Assembly (NCBI GenBank): GCA_028695735.1
Contig: JAQVIJ010000001.1
Span: 423,081 to 487,080 of the forward strand
DNA length: 64,000 nucleotides
Source of the DNA: Deltaproteobacteria bacterium
GTDB lineage: Bacteria; Desulfobacterota; Dissulfuribacteria; Dissulfuribacterales; DYLC01
Direction of reading: 5' to 3'
Below, piece by piece: positions 52,685 through 62,700 of the stretch; position 1 is the first letter of the stretch, and the number at the start of each line of letters is the position of its first letter. The notes beneath the pieces are model-generated. The model searched no databases. It saw nothing but the letters and a program-made list of their open reading frames with translations, and had not been told where the DNA came from. Made by a program: the position numbers and the translations under genes.

Positions 52685-53821
52685 CTAATTACTTACCTCT
52701 TTGAGTTGTTGGCCTAATATAGCCAGGACTGCATCTATCTGGTCTTCAGTGGTGGTCCTGCCCAAGGAAAAACGCACTGTCCCCTGTGCCACTTCCTGGC
52801 CCACTCCCATGGCAGCCAGCACATGGGAGATGCGCACAGACCTGTCATGACACGCAGCACCAGTGGAGACACAGAACTCCTTTTCACAACGGGCCAAAAG
52901 CCCTGTGGCATTCACTCCCACAAAGGACACACTTAGAGTATTGGGCAAGGTGGCCTGACCCTGGCCATGGCGACGAAGATGAGGCCATATCTGCTGTAGG
53001 CCTTGCCAGAGCCGTTCTTTCAATGCCTCCTGGCGCTTCATCTCTCGGTCTATGTCCTTTGAGAGCAGCTCGCAGGCACGGCCCAACCCCGCGGCCAGGG
53101 CCACTGCCTCTGTTCCAGCCCTGCGGCCCTTTTCTTGGCCGCCGCCCAGTAAAAATGGTGTAAAGGGTGCGTCTTTGGCCACAAAAAGGGCGCCTATGCC
53201 CTTGGGTGCATATAACTTATGGCCAGCCAGAGTGAGATAGTCCACTTGCAGCTCCCTCACATTTATGGGAATCTTGCCCAGGGCCTGGGCTGCATCCGTG
53301 TGCACCAAGATTCCCCTGGGCTTGACCAATCGGGCTATCTCTGAAACAGGCTGCATAATACCTGTCTCATTGTTGGCCAACATCACGGAGACCAATGCCG
53401 TATTTGGCCGCAAAAGCCTTTGAATCTCCTCACATGTCACCACACCTGCTGAATTCACTCGCGCAAAGTCCACTGAAACACCCTGTTCCATCAGGCGAAT
53501 GGCGGCATTTAACACAGAGGGATGCTCTATCTCGCTTACTATCAAATGTCTGCCCATTGAAGCCGACAAGCCCAGCAGATTAAAAAGCACGGTATTATTG
53601 GATTCGGTTCCGCCGCTGGTGAAGATGAGCTCATCAGAAGAGGCATTCATCAATGAGGACACTCGCATTCGTGCCTCCTCCAGACATGCCTTGGCCTTTA
53701 GGCCCATCAAATGGGAGCTGCTGGCATTGCCCCAATGATTGCGCCACACCCCTACCATGGCATCTATGACCTCTGGCAGGCATGGCGTGGTGGCATTGAA
53801 ATCTAAGTAGATAGGATACAT
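52685..53821 (-). CDS. Cysteine desulfurase / selenocysteine lyase-like PLP enzyme
   Basis: A 378-residue class V aminotransferase-fold enzyme (NifS/IscS family). From the ATG at 53821 (GAGGACTATT before it) it starts MYPIYLDFNATTP. PLP site: GGTESNN, HTDAAQALGK and Lys202 in LAGHKLYAPKG; the catalytic Cys324 lies in STGAACHDRS. The AACH loop and several other stretches (GLLARCEKEF, LGRTTTEDQIDAVL) recall selenocysteine lyases more than IscS. It could supply sulfur for clusters or selenide for selenoproteins; no iscU or sel genes are nearby. Confidence 0.88.
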   Translation of the reverse strand: MYPIYLDFNATTPCLPEVIDAMVGVWRNHWGNASSSHLMGLKAKACLEEARMRVSSLMNASSDELIFTSGGTESNNTVLFNLLGLSASMGRHLIVSEIEHPSVLNAAIRLMEQGVSVDFARVNSAGVVTCEEIQRLLRPNTALVSVMLANNETGIMQPVSEIARLVKPRGILVHTDAAQALGKIPINVRELQVDYLTLAGHKLYAPKGIGALFVAKDAPFTPFLLGGGQEKGRRAGTEAVALAAGLGRACELLSKDIDREMKRQEALKERLWQGLQQIWPHLRRHGQGQATLPNTLSVSFVGVNATGLLARCEKEFCVSTGAACHDRSVRISHVLAAMGVGQEVAQGTVRFSLGRTTTEDQIDAVLAILGQQLKEVSN

Positions 53822-53964
53822 AATAGTCCTCGAAAACAATCGAAAAAATCTTTATGATATGTTACAACAAAATCTGCAAAAATACAGGGAACCTTTAATG
53901 TAAAACGCTAATGGTTTATTTTTCAAGGAACCCTTCAGGAAATCCTCTTGTCAACAGACAATTC

Positions 53965-54738
53965 ATGAAAAAACACTATAAAAATAGGGTGATTTGGTTG
54001 CTGAGTGCCTGCTATCTAAGTGGCAGCCTTTTTGCATGTGCCAAGGCCAAGGCACCTGTGGCACCCAGGGGTTATGCCCCTCCGCCCTACAAGGTCCCTG
54101 CCACTCAACGACCGTACACTGTAAACGGCAAGACATACTATCCCCTGCCTTCAGCAGAGGGTTTTGTGGAGGAGGGCTACGCCTCCTGGTATGGCAGGGA
54201 TTTTCACAACAAAAACACGGCCAACGGCGAGAGGTTCGATATGTACGGCATCAGCGCCGCCCACAAGATACTGCCCATAAACACCATGGTGCGGGTCACT
54301 AATCTGGAAAACGGCAAGGATATCCTCTGCCGGATAAACGACCGGGGTCCTTTTGTAAAAGACCGCATTCTGGACCTGAGCTATGGGGCAGCCCAGCAAT
54401 TGGGCATAGCCGGCAAAGGCCTGGCCCGTGTACGGGTCGAGGCCTTGAGCGAAGGCTCCATGACAGGCAATCGCATCACATACGTCAACCGGCCAGATAT
54501 AAGGCACGGCAGATTCTATGTGCAGGTGGGCGCATTCCTGGAAAGGGACCGGGCCTATGCCTTTAGAGACAGCTTGAGCAGGGAGTACAAGACCGTCGAG
54601 GTGGCCGAAGGCAATGTGGGTGCGCAGACCTTCTACCGGGTTCAGATATTTGTGTCCAATGACTATGATGAGGCGCAGAGGCTGGAAAAACAAATAGAAC
54701 AGCGCATAAATCCCAATGCCTTTTTGATTGCAAAATAA
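53965..54738 (+). CDS. rlpA: RlpA-like lytic transglycosylase lipoprotein with SPOR domain
   Basis: Septal peptidoglycan protein, 257 residues from the ATG at 53965. Signal peptide ending in SGSLFAC gives a lipobox. The double-psi beta-barrel (about 65-160) has EGYASWYGRDFHNKNTANGE, the site of the catalytic Asp/His in RlpA, and RINDRGPFVKDRILDLS. A SPOR domain (about 185-257, RFYVQVGAFLERDRAYAF) binds denuded glycan at the division site. The ORF could start at 53911, but the short form gives a proper lipoprotein signal. Confidence 0.92.
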   Translation: MKKHYKNRVIWLLSACYLSGSLFACAKAKAPVAPRGYAPPPYKVPATQRPYTVNGKTYYPLPSAEGFVEEGYASWYGRDFHNKNTANGERFDMYGISAAHKILPINTMVRVTNLENGKDILCRINDRGPFVKDRILDLSYGAAQQLGIAGKGLARVRVEALSEGSMTGNRITYVNRPDIRHGRFYVQVGAFLERDRAYAFRDSLSREYKTVEVAEGNVGAQTFYRVQIFVSNDYDEAQRLEKQIEQRINPNAFLIAK

Positions 54739-54778
54739 TGGTTTGTCTATATAATTCATTAAATTTACGGAGGTTCCC

Positions 54779-55234
54779 ATGCTATCCAACAAATTAAAAC
54801 ACGATGCGGTCAAGACACCGGTCCTGAATAGAGAAAAGGGCTTCACCCTCATAGAGCTTCTGGTCGTAGTCATCATCATAGGTCTGTTGGCCTCTTTGGT
54901 GGCCCCAAAATTCTTTGGAAAGCTCGGGGCAAGCAAGCAGAAAACCGCCAAGGCCCAGATAGAACTCTTCGGTTCGGCCCTGGATTCCTTCAGGCTGGAT
55001 GTGGGACGTTATCCCACTACAGAGGAAGGTCTCAATGCCCTGCGCGAAAAACCATCTTCAGCGGAGAAGTGGCAGGGGCCATATCTACCCAAGGCCATTC
55101 CCAAGGACCCCTGGGGCAGGGATTATGTCTATAAATGCCCTGGTGAACACGGGGAGTACGACATCATAAGCTATGGACTGGACGGCCAGCCCGGCGGTGA
55201 AGGCGAAAACGCAGATGTCAACAGTTGGGAGTAA
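54779..55234 (+). CDS. gspG: Type II secretion major pseudopilin GspG
   Basis: Main subunit of the pseudopilus, 151 residues. Prepilin site REKGFTLIELLVVVIIIGLL after a leader of about 20 residues; the C-terminal domain has RYPTTEEGLNAL, WQGPYLPKAIPKDPWG and SYGLDGQPGGEGENADVNSW, which is the GspG calcium-site pattern. TTACGGAGGTTCCC precedes the ATG. First gene of gspG-E-F-H-I. Confidence 0.95.
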   Translation: MLSNKLKHDAVKTPVLNREKGFTLIELLVVVIIIGLLASLVAPKFFGKLGASKQKTAKAQIELFGSALDSFRLDVGRYPTTEEGLNALREKPSSAEKWQGPYLPKAIPKDPWGRDYVYKCPGEHGEYDIISYGLDGQPGGEGENADVNSWE

Positions 55235-55243
55235 CCTCCTGTC

Positions 55244-56929
55244 ATGAACGAGGTCATTACAGCCCCAACCACTCTGCTGACCGGCGGATCACAGGCAGAT
55301 ACTAACGCTATGGCGGCCAACACCCCGCTTACGGAGTCACAGGTGCGGAGCGAACAGGACAAAATCCAATCCGTCGGGGAACCTGCTGAAAGACAAGGCC
55401 AGATGCCATCAGTTCAGGGGATCCTTGGCGCTGATTTTCCGGAAAAGCCCCCTGCCGTCAACATCGACGGCCTGTCCCCGCGCCTCATGAAACAATGGCG
55501 GCTCGCACCACTTGAGGCTACACCCGACTTTCTGCGCGTGGCCATGGCAAACCCCAATGACCTCTATGCCATAGAGGCCATGGAAATGCTCTATGGTGCT
55601 CGCGTGATACCGGTAAAGGCCAACGAAGATGACATCCTGGCAGCCATCTACCGGTGGTACGAGGCGGACATGGACCTGGCAGCCAGCGACACAGACCAGG
55701 ATGAGCGTAACGAAGAAGGTCTGTGGGATGACCCGGAGCAGCTCAAGGACATGGCTTCCGAGGCCCCTGTCATCCGTCTCGTAAATCACCTCATCAGCCA
55801 GGCGATAGAAGTCGGGGCTTCAGACATACACTTCGAACCGTTTCGGGACAACATGAAGGTGCGTTACCGTATAGACGGTGTGCTGCACGAGATGGAAACC
55901 ATAGCCAAACGCCTACAGCCGGCCATCACATCCCGCGTAAAACTCATGTCCAAGATGAACATAGCAGAGATGCGTCTTCCCCAGGACGGCCGCATAAAGA
56001 TCAAGGAGCGCTCTCGCGAGATAGACATCCGTGTCTCCTCCCTTCCCACCCTTTTTGGTGAAAGCCTGGTCCTGCGCCTCTTAAACAGGGACGAGGTGAA
56101 ATTGGACCTGGAAAGCCTGGGGCTCTCAGAAGAGATGCGCAATAAATTCGACAGGGTCATTACAAGGCCATACGGCATGATTCTGGTCACAGGTCCAACG
56201 GGAAGCGGCAAGACCACCACCCTCTATGCGGTCATGAACCGCATCAACTCACCTGACAAAAAGATCGTGACAGTGGAAGACCCAGTAGAATACCAGTTGG
56301 ACGGCATAAATCAGATACACGTCAAGACCAATATCGGCCTGACCTTCGCCTCCGCCCTGCGCACCATTCTGCGACAGGACCCGGATGTGATTCTGGTGGG
56401 CGAGATTCGAGATGGAGAAACCGCAGAGATAGCCATCCAGTCCGCCCTGACAGGCCATCTGGTCTTTTCCACACTTCATACCAACGACGCCCCAAGCGCC
56501 ATCACCAGGCTTCAGGAAATGGGCGTAGAGTCCTATCTGCTCTCATCATGCCTGCTGGCGGTGGTGGCACAGCGTTTGGTCAGGCGTATCTGCCCCCATT
56601 GCAAGACAAAGGTACCTGTCAACGATACCCTTTGGGATGAAATGCGACATCTGGGCGGGAATACGGTTTCAGAGAGGCCTGAGGCCGTCTGGAAGGGCGC
56701 TGGCTGCAGTCACTGCGCCGGCACAGGCTATTCCGGAAGAATCGGTATCTACGAATTCATGGAGATATCTCCCGGCATACACAGGCTCATCATGCAAGGC
56801 GCCGACAGCTCCACCATCATGTCAGAGGCGAGGCAAGAGGGCATGCGCACTCTGCGGGAAGACGGAATGCTGCATGTATTACATGGCATGACCACGTTGG
56901 AAGAGGTCATTCGCGTCACAAACAACTGA
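55244..56929 (+). CDS. gspE: Type II secretion ATPase GspE
   Basis: Cytoplasmic motor ATPase that powers pseudopilus assembly, 561 residues. The first 60 residues are low in similarity; then the N1E-like domain (GLSPRLMKQWRLAPLEATPDFL), the N2 domain with ASDIHFEPFRDNMKVRYRIDG, Walker A GPTGSGKTTTLYAVM, Asp box EDPVEYQLDGINQIHV, Walker B ILVGEIRDGETAEIA and the His box. Zinc tetracysteine motif: CPHC and CSHC. It begins nine bases after gspG. Confidence 0.95.
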   Translation: MNEVITAPTTLLTGGSQADTNAMAANTPLTESQVRSEQDKIQSVGEPAERQGQMPSVQGILGADFPEKPPAVNIDGLSPRLMKQWRLAPLEATPDFLRVAMANPNDLYAIEAMEMLYGARVIPVKANEDDILAAIYRWYEADMDLAASDTDQDERNEEGLWDDPEQLKDMASEAPVIRLVNHLISQAIEVGASDIHFEPFRDNMKVRYRIDGVLHEMETIAKRLQPAITSRVKLMSKMNIAEMRLPQDGRIKIKERSREIDIRVSSLPTLFGESLVLRLLNRDEVKLDLESLGLSEEMRNKFDRVITRPYGMILVTGPTGSGKTTTLYAVMNRINSPDKKIVTVEDPVEYQLDGINQIHVKTNIGLTFASALRTILRQDPDVILVGEIRDGETAEIAIQSALTGHLVFSTLHTNDAPSAITRLQEMGVESYLLSSCLLAVVAQRLVRRICPHCKTKVPVNDTLWDEMRHLGGNTVSERPEAVWKGAGCSHCAGTGYSGRIGIYEFMEISPGIHRLIMQGADSSTIMSEARQEGMRTLREDGMLHVLHGMTTLEEVIRVTNN

Positions 56930-56930
56930 C

Positions 56931-58238
56931 ATGCCCTCACTCAACCCCCTTTCACGTTTCATCACATCAGCAAATTCCAGGGCTGCTTCCGGCGCAGACG
57001 GCAAACAAGGCACCCGCAAAACCCCTGGACAGACAAAATTTTCCTATGAAGCAATAAACGCGGCCGGCGCAAGGGTAAACGGCACAGAGGAGGCGGCAAA
57101 CGAACAGGCCCTCATAAACAAACTGCTTGCACTCGGCCTGCAACCCATAAGAATCAAGAAACAGCGCACCCTTGAGGGTCTGCTGCGGCTGCATACAGGG
57201 CCGAAGCTGACGCAGGATGACCTGCTGTTCTTTACGCGCGAACTGGCGGACCTGCTGGAGGCCGGCGTGCCCCTGGAACGCGCCATGACGGTCATCGTGG
57301 ATTCCACAGACAAACCAGCGGTCAAAGAATTGGTAACCACCATCCGCAGAGATATTCAGGGCGGCAAAGGGCTCTCAGGGGCATTATCCAATCATCCTGC
57401 GCTATTTGACAAATTATATATAAACATGGTGACAGTGGGTGAAATGGGCGGTGTTCTGCCGGAGGTGCTGCGCAGACTCGGCACATTTCTGGAACGCTCC
57501 CGTCAGATTCGCAGATTCATCCTGACCTCTTCCATCTATCCCGGAATGTTACTCCTGGTGGGCCTTGCATCCATCACCATCCTTGTGACATTTGTCGTGC
57601 CTAAATTCGGCCAGATATTCAAGGACCTGAACCAACCAATGCCCCTTGCAACAGAACTCATCGTCAATACCAGCTCCTTCATAAAGGACTGGTGGTGGCT
57701 GATCGCTGTATTCATCGCTGGCGCTGTAGGCGGCTTATACACCTCCTTTCACACTCCAAACAGCAGAATCTGGTGGGACAAGACCCTGCTGCGCCTTCCC
57801 TTGGTAGGCGGCATGATCCTGCGCATGGAACTGGCAAGACTCACACGCACGCTGGGCACCCTGCTGGAAAGCGGCGTACCCATTCTCTCCTCCATTTCCC
57901 TTGCATCCGATGTACTGGAAAACACACAGATCAGGGCGCAGATGGAGGTTATGCACAAGGGCGTTAGACAGGGCAGGGCATTGAGCCAGATTATGAAACA
58001 ATCCAGCCTGTTTCCTCCTCTGGTAGTGCACCTCGTCTCCATTGGCGAGGAAACAGGAGACATGGGTAAAATGCTGTTAAAGGTAGCGGACGACCTGGAA
58101 GAAAAGATTCAGCACGATACAAAACTTTATCTCTCCATGGTGGAGCCTGTCACCATAGTGGTCATGGGTCTTCTGATAGGAGGCATCATCCTGTCCATGC
58201 TTCTGGCCATCTTTGGAATAAACGATGTATCCCTGTAA
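56931..58238 (+). CDS. gspF: Type II secretion inner-membrane platform protein GspF
   Basis: Platform protein of 435 residues that couples GspE to the pseudopilus. It has two T2SF repeats with FFTRELADLLEAGVPLERAM and MELARLTRTLGTLLESGVPIL, and about three membrane helices. The N-terminal 35 residues are unlike the family and may be trimmed. It begins one base after gspE and overlaps gspH by 14 bases. Confidence 0.93.
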   Translation: MPSLNPLSRFITSANSRAASGADGKQGTRKTPGQTKFSYEAINAAGARVNGTEEAANEQALINKLLALGLQPIRIKKQRTLEGLLRLHTGPKLTQDDLLFFTRELADLLEAGVPLERAMTVIVDSTDKPAVKELVTTIRRDIQGGKGLSGALSNHPALFDKLYINMVTVGEMGGVLPEVLRRLGTFLERSRQIRRFILTSSIYPGMLLLVGLASITILVTFVVPKFGQIFKDLNQPMPLATELIVNTSSFIKDWWWLIAVFIAGAVGGLYTSFHTPNSRIWWDKTLLRLPLVGGMILRMELARLTRTLGTLLESGVPILSSISLASDVLENTQIRAQMEVMHKGVRQGRALSQIMKQSSLFPPLVVHLVSIGEETGDMGKMLLKVADDLEEKIQHDTKLYLSMVEPVTIVVMGLLIGGIILSMLLAIFGINDVSL

Positions 58239-58701
58239 TATAGGCGGGGCACGCTGCAAGGCGCCCTATTCTGAAAAGGGCTTTACCCTCATGGAACTGC
58301 TGGTGGTCATGGTCATAGTGGGCCTCATGAGTTCCCTTGTCTTTGTAGCCGTGGGCAGCGGAATACTGAAATCCGAAGAAACCCGTTTCGAGGCCAACTT
58401 TTTGAGTACCCTCAAACATGCAAGAAGCGCTGCCATCGGCAGAGGAAAGGCCGTCAGAGTCATCATAGATGAAGAAAACCGACGCATCTTCATGGATGAA
58501 GGCAAACCCACCGCCATTCCGGAAACAGTACAGATCGAAGGCAGCGGCGTCATAGAGCTCGCAGGCGGTGGCTATGCCGTTCTCTTCTTCCCTGACGGGA
58601 GTTCAACCGGTGCGGAATTGGATCTCAAGTATAACAATGCCGTCAGACAGATTCGCGTCAATAAACTGCTCGGCACAGTGGATGTGGGGCCACAGGCATG
58701 A
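58225..58701 (+). CDS. gspH: Type II secretion minor pseudopilin GspH
   Basis: 158 residues; prepilin site EKGFTLMELLVVMVIVGLM after an 18-residue leader; the C-terminal domain has LKHARSAAIGRGKAVRVIID and IFFDG-like VLFFPDGSSTG, the GspH/FimT pattern. It lies between gspF and gspI with 14- and 4-base overlaps. Leader residues include two cysteines, of no known role. Confidence 0.88.
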   Translation: MYPCNIGGARCKAPYSEKGFTLMELLVVMVIVGLMSSLVFVAVGSGILKSEETRFEANFLSTLKHARSAAIGRGKAVRVIIDEENRRIFMDEGKPTAIPETVQIEGSGVIELAGGGYAVLFFPDGSSTGAELDLKYNNAVRQIRVNKLLGTVDVGPQA

Positions 58702-59225
58702 CAACAGCGGCGCGGCACACACTTAAACACGAAAATGGCTTCACCCTCATGGAGGTGCTCATCGCCACTGCCATAACAGGCATAGCCCTCGGCGTGATCC
58801 TCTCCATCATCAGCCAGGGGCACAGGGAATTTTTTCGAGGCGTCATGGCGGAAGAGGCAGGCAGCATAGCCAACCAATTGATTTTACAGCTATCCTCACC
58901 TGACGAATGGAAAAACGGCAACGGCTCGCTGGACACACATCCAGACTGGTCTTATGAAATAACCCCTTTGGATGAAATCATAGTGCGTGATACGGTGCCA
59001 GGCATGGGGGAAAGGGAGATAAAGGTGGATGACCTGCTGGCCGCAGACATCGTTCTAAAGGCCCCACAGGAGGCAGGCCGATTCAGTTTTTCCGCCTATT
59101 ACCCAAAGACAGTCCGGAAGGAAACCACAACATCAGGGGATTCAGGCAAGACACAGGGAAAAGGCTCGGGGGTGAACAATCCGTTCCCCTCCTCAGGACC
59201 GGCTCCATTCCCGTTTGGGAAATAA
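58698..59225 (+). CDS. gspI: Type II secretion minor pseudopilin GspI
   Basis: 175 residues; prepilin site ENGFTLMEVLIATAITGIAL after a short leader. The order after gspH and the size suggest GspI, though the C-terminal domain is only weakly like the family and the last 40 residues are Ser/Gly/Pro-rich (FPSSGPAPFPFGK). It could instead be another type IV pilin-like minor subunit. ATGA overlap with gspH. gspJ, K and D, which often follow, are in the other locus at 39-43 kb. Confidence 0.8.
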   Translation: MTTAARHTLKHENGFTLMEVLIATAITGIALGVILSIISQGHREFFRGVMAEEAGSIANQLILQLSSPDEWKNGNGSLDTHPDWSYEITPLDEIIVRDTVPGMGEREIKVDDLLAADIVLKAPQEAGRFSFSAYYPKTVRKETTTSGDSGKTQGKGSGVNNPFPSSGPAPFPFGK

Positions 59226-59253
59226 CATAAAGAACAATTTAGAGAGACTTCCC

Positions 59254-59282
59254 TTGACATTTTCAAGCGGATACCTTATAAA
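59254..59282 (+). promoter_or_regulatory. Sigma-70 promoter for tRNA-Val/tRNA-Asp
   Basis: TTGACA, 17-base spacer, TATAAA, ending 19 bases before tRNA-Val. It is close to the ideal consensus. Confidence 0.8.
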
Positions 59283-59300
59283 GTTAACTCACTCAAGCGC

Positions 59301-59375
59301 GGGCGGGTAGCTCAGCGGGAGAGCATCGGCCTTACAAGCCGAGGGTCACAGGTTCAATCCCTGTTCCGCCTACCA
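59301..59375 (+). tRNA. tRNA-Val(TAC), CCA encoded
   Basis: 75 bases: acceptor GGGCGGG/TCCGCCT, D arm GCTCAGCGGGAGAGC, anticodon stem TCGGC/GCCGA with loop CTTACAA giving TAC, T arm ACAGG TTCAATC CCTGT, discriminator A and CCA. The first and last acceptor pairs are G-U. Confidence 0.96.
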
Positions 59376-59388
59376 ATATCGTCACTGC

Positions 59389-59465
59389 GGGGTCGTAGTT
59401 CAGCCGGTTAGAACGCTGGCCTGTCACGCCAGAGGTCGCGAGTTCGAGCCTCGTCGGCCCCGCCA
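59389..59465 (+). tRNA. tRNA-Asp(GTC), CCA encoded
   Basis: 77 bases: acceptor GGGGTCG/CGGCCCC, D arm GTTCAGCCGGTTAGAAC, anticodon stem CTGGC/GCCAG with loop CTGTCAC giving GTC, T arm with AGTTCGAGCCT, discriminator G and CCA. 13 bases after tRNA-Val. Confidence 0.97.
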
Positions 59466-59468
59466 CTT

Positions 59469-59639
59469 CTACTTTTTCCATAAAATCTTCGAAAAAACCT
59501 CTCGAAACAACACCTTGTTGAAAAGCCGCCTGAGCACAGGTTGAGGATTCCCTGTTTTGACGCCCTTCAAAACCGCATTTACATCCCTCATACGAATGGC
59601 TATGCGGGATAAAAGGCTGCTCAATTGTGAAAAAGTCAT
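59469..59639 (-). CDS. Small basic protein (56 aa), below the ORF-track cut-off
   Basis: Not listed in the track because it is under 60 residues. ATG at 59639 with TAGGAGGGTAATTTC before it, a near-perfect ribosome site. The product begins MTFSQLSSLLSRIAIR and ends in KILWKK, has about a dozen Lys/Arg and almost no acid residue (one Asp, one Glu), and includes VLKGVKTGNPQPVLRRLFNK. It looks like a small nucleic-acid or membrane-surface-binding protein; no family is known to me. Stop lies four bases from the tRNA-Asp 3' end on the other strand. Confidence 0.6.
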   Translation of the reverse strand: MTFSQLSSLLSRIAIRMRDVNAVLKGVKTGNPQPVLRRLFNKVLFREVFSKILWKK

Positions 59640-59778
59640 GAAATTACCCTCCTAATCTAACGCGGGAGTACCGGCCGCAACCAAGCAAAAACCTGCGAAT
59701 GCAAAACCACGGTGCAAATCAACACCCTTACCAATCACTACAATCTCTTTGAAAATCAGCAAGTTAAAACAGCGCCCG

Positions 59779-62700
59779 TCAATTCCGAATGCTGAAACCC
59801 GCTACCGACGCCCCTATGACATCTCCTGTCACCAGAGGATGGCCGCCAGGTCTTGTGAAAACCACCGATACCATACCGGCTCCCCCATAACCACCGGGCT
59901 TAGGCAGAGAAATCAGGGGCAGATACAGGTTTTTGATGTTGAAACCCGGCCATGAGGCGATCAAGGGCTGAGGCGGAGTGGAGTTCACGCTTCCACCCCA
60001 TGAGTTAAATCCAAGCATACCATTGCTTGCCGTGGTATAGAAGTGATAAGTGCTTGTATCGCCTGTCAGACGATAATCCAACAGGATATGAACATCGCAA
60101 AGCGCCTGTTCCAGCACATCCAGATTGAGGTTCAACCAGATGTCGTCCCCTGGGTTGAAGACGGCGGCCCTGTCGCGATTGGCCTTGGTCAGCACCAGAA
60201 CAGGCTGCATTCTGTTCAGAGAGCCGATTGCATCCGTGAACAAAGATGTGCCGTAATATACGAATCTGGCAATGCCGTCCTCTCCAACCACAGCGAGGTC
60301 ATACACGCCTGAAGGCAGGGCCGTGTTCAGCACCAACTGGCTGTTGCCATTGGAATCCGTGCCGGCGTTGAGGACATCAGTGAAGCCCTGGGCCGTCCAA
60401 AGGCGATAATTCTGTTGAGTGTTCGGCAAAAGCCTGGCGAAATCTACGGACAGGTTTACGGTTTCCTGACCCTGCTCCGGCAGCGGCAGGACATAAAAAC
60501 CATTTGCGGTTGCAAGCATCAACCCCGCAGACCATCTGTTATTCACACGCTGTCTGATGGGCAGCAGATCGAATATCTCACCGGGCAACTGCATCGAGGA
60601 GGTCTGAATGGGCACATTGTCTGTGATCTCCACAGTGAAAAGCCTGTCTCCGGCCAAGCCGAAACCGAAGGCCTTTTTGCCTATCGCCAGCGTGCTCAAT
60701 CTGCCTGTCTGTTTGTCTATGCGCAGGGACATACCGGACGACAATGTGTCGGGAGAGGTAAGGGAGGGCCCGGAGGCCTGACCCAATGTCCTCATGCCCG
60801 AGAAACGTATGGGATGCAACATGGAGTTGGTGTCCGCTATAATGCCTGCCGGAGAGATTGCCGAGGCATTGCGGGGTATATAGCCCAACTCCCCTATCCC
60901 CGTCACCACCGGAAGTTCCAGGGCACTGATGTCAATCCCCACTACTTTACCAGAGTCACTCACCCCGTAGAGCCCAGGCCCTATCTTCATGAGGGCCCTC
61001 ACCGGCGTCGTTACATAGCTCACCATGGCCGGCGCTATCTTGCCATCACTGCCTGCCAGACGATAGAAAAAGACGCCTGCGGTGGAGGAGACAGCCAGAC
61101 CGTTATATAGCAACACCGCATCGGTTATCTCGCCTGCAACGGTCAGTGTGGTGACGAGGCCCACTGATGCGCCGGAAACGGCCTGACATTGATAAATAGT
61201 TAGAGTGCCCTGTCCTGTCTGCACCAAGGCCAGATATGGTGTCTGCGACATGACCTGCCTCTGAACGGCCCCCAAAGGCGCCAATCCAAAACCCAACAGC
61301 TTCGCAGTAGCTGAAGCGAGCCTGGCCTGCGCCTGTCTGCGCACCTCCAGCCTGATGGGGTCGTATGAAAATACCGTCAACAAATCCTGGGATTGTACTA
61401 TACACTGACCGCCCGGCATACACTTGACCACGCCCGGCTGTATCCCATCAGGATTGGCGATAGCAGTGAAAGCTGCCCCCGGGGTCATGGCATACAGGGC
61501 ATATTTCACTGCTGCGGCGGTTGTAGCGGCACCCACCTGTGTCTGCCCCGGCTGCAACGGCCCCTGTGTCTGAGGCAAATAGTTGCCGGCCTTGATATCC
61601 AGATAGACCGGGCCAAGGCTGTCCATGTCCTCCAGCGTGAAAAAACCTGTGTCGGCAGTAAATGACCTGCCCGCTACAGCCTGCCCCTTAGCATCCTTGA
61701 CACCTATGGCAACGCCTGTCAAAGGCTCGAAGGTCTGTCCATTCACCACAACGGCCTTGAGCTGACTGGAACCGCTGGATTGCTCCAGCACCCCAAGACT
61801 CGGCTTGAAAAGGTCCGGCAGCATCACCTGCCATGCAAAGTGATTACCAGCCCAAATCATCAGGTCATTCATGGCCATCTCCAGACGATTGGCGGCATGG
61901 ATATGCAGGGCGTAACTGCCCGTTGCAAGGCGTTCAAAGGAGACACGGCCCTGCGTATCAGTATAGGCACTCTGAAGTATGCGACCCGTTGCATTCATGA
62001 GGTCCACCTGCACGTTCGCAAGAGGCCGCTTTTGCAGGTCAACAACAGCCAGCAGAATGCCGGCAGAGGCATCCACACCACCTCCCGGTGCGGTCGAAGA
62101 AACCAGGGTTGCGTTGGGGGCTGCATAGAAGGTGACCACCTCTCTGTAACCGGCCTTGAGCGACAAACCGGCCTTCACCTGCGTTTCACGCCAGCCGCCC
62201 GCAACTTGCCATGATATCTCAGCCGACACTGTCTGCGGTGACAGGCTGTCCTGTGCCCAGAGGCCGTTGACATCCGTCACCCCCTGGAATATGGCCTGAT
62301 TCTGCGTGTTCAATATGCGCACGGTCACATTGGAGACAGGAAGACCGGTAAAACCATTCAAAACCTGCACCTTGACACCGCTCTTGATATCAACTCCACC
62401 CCCACCGGAAGAACACGACACATAAGAAGGCCGCAGCACCGTGGGCACCACAGGCAATTTCAGGTTATAGGTAGGCCTCTGCCCCAATCCCAGGATAATA
62501 TCCAGAACCATGCCCTGATAACCGGCGGGCAAGGCCTTGATTCGATATTTTCCAGGCAGATCATGGCTGAAAACGGCCTTGCCGGTCCCATCTGTGACCA
62601 GATCCAGGACGACCCCATCCCCCAGGCTCTCCACCTTAAATTTGGTATTGGCAATGGGCATGCCTGCCCCGTCCTTGAGCACAAGGGCCGCACTCACCAG

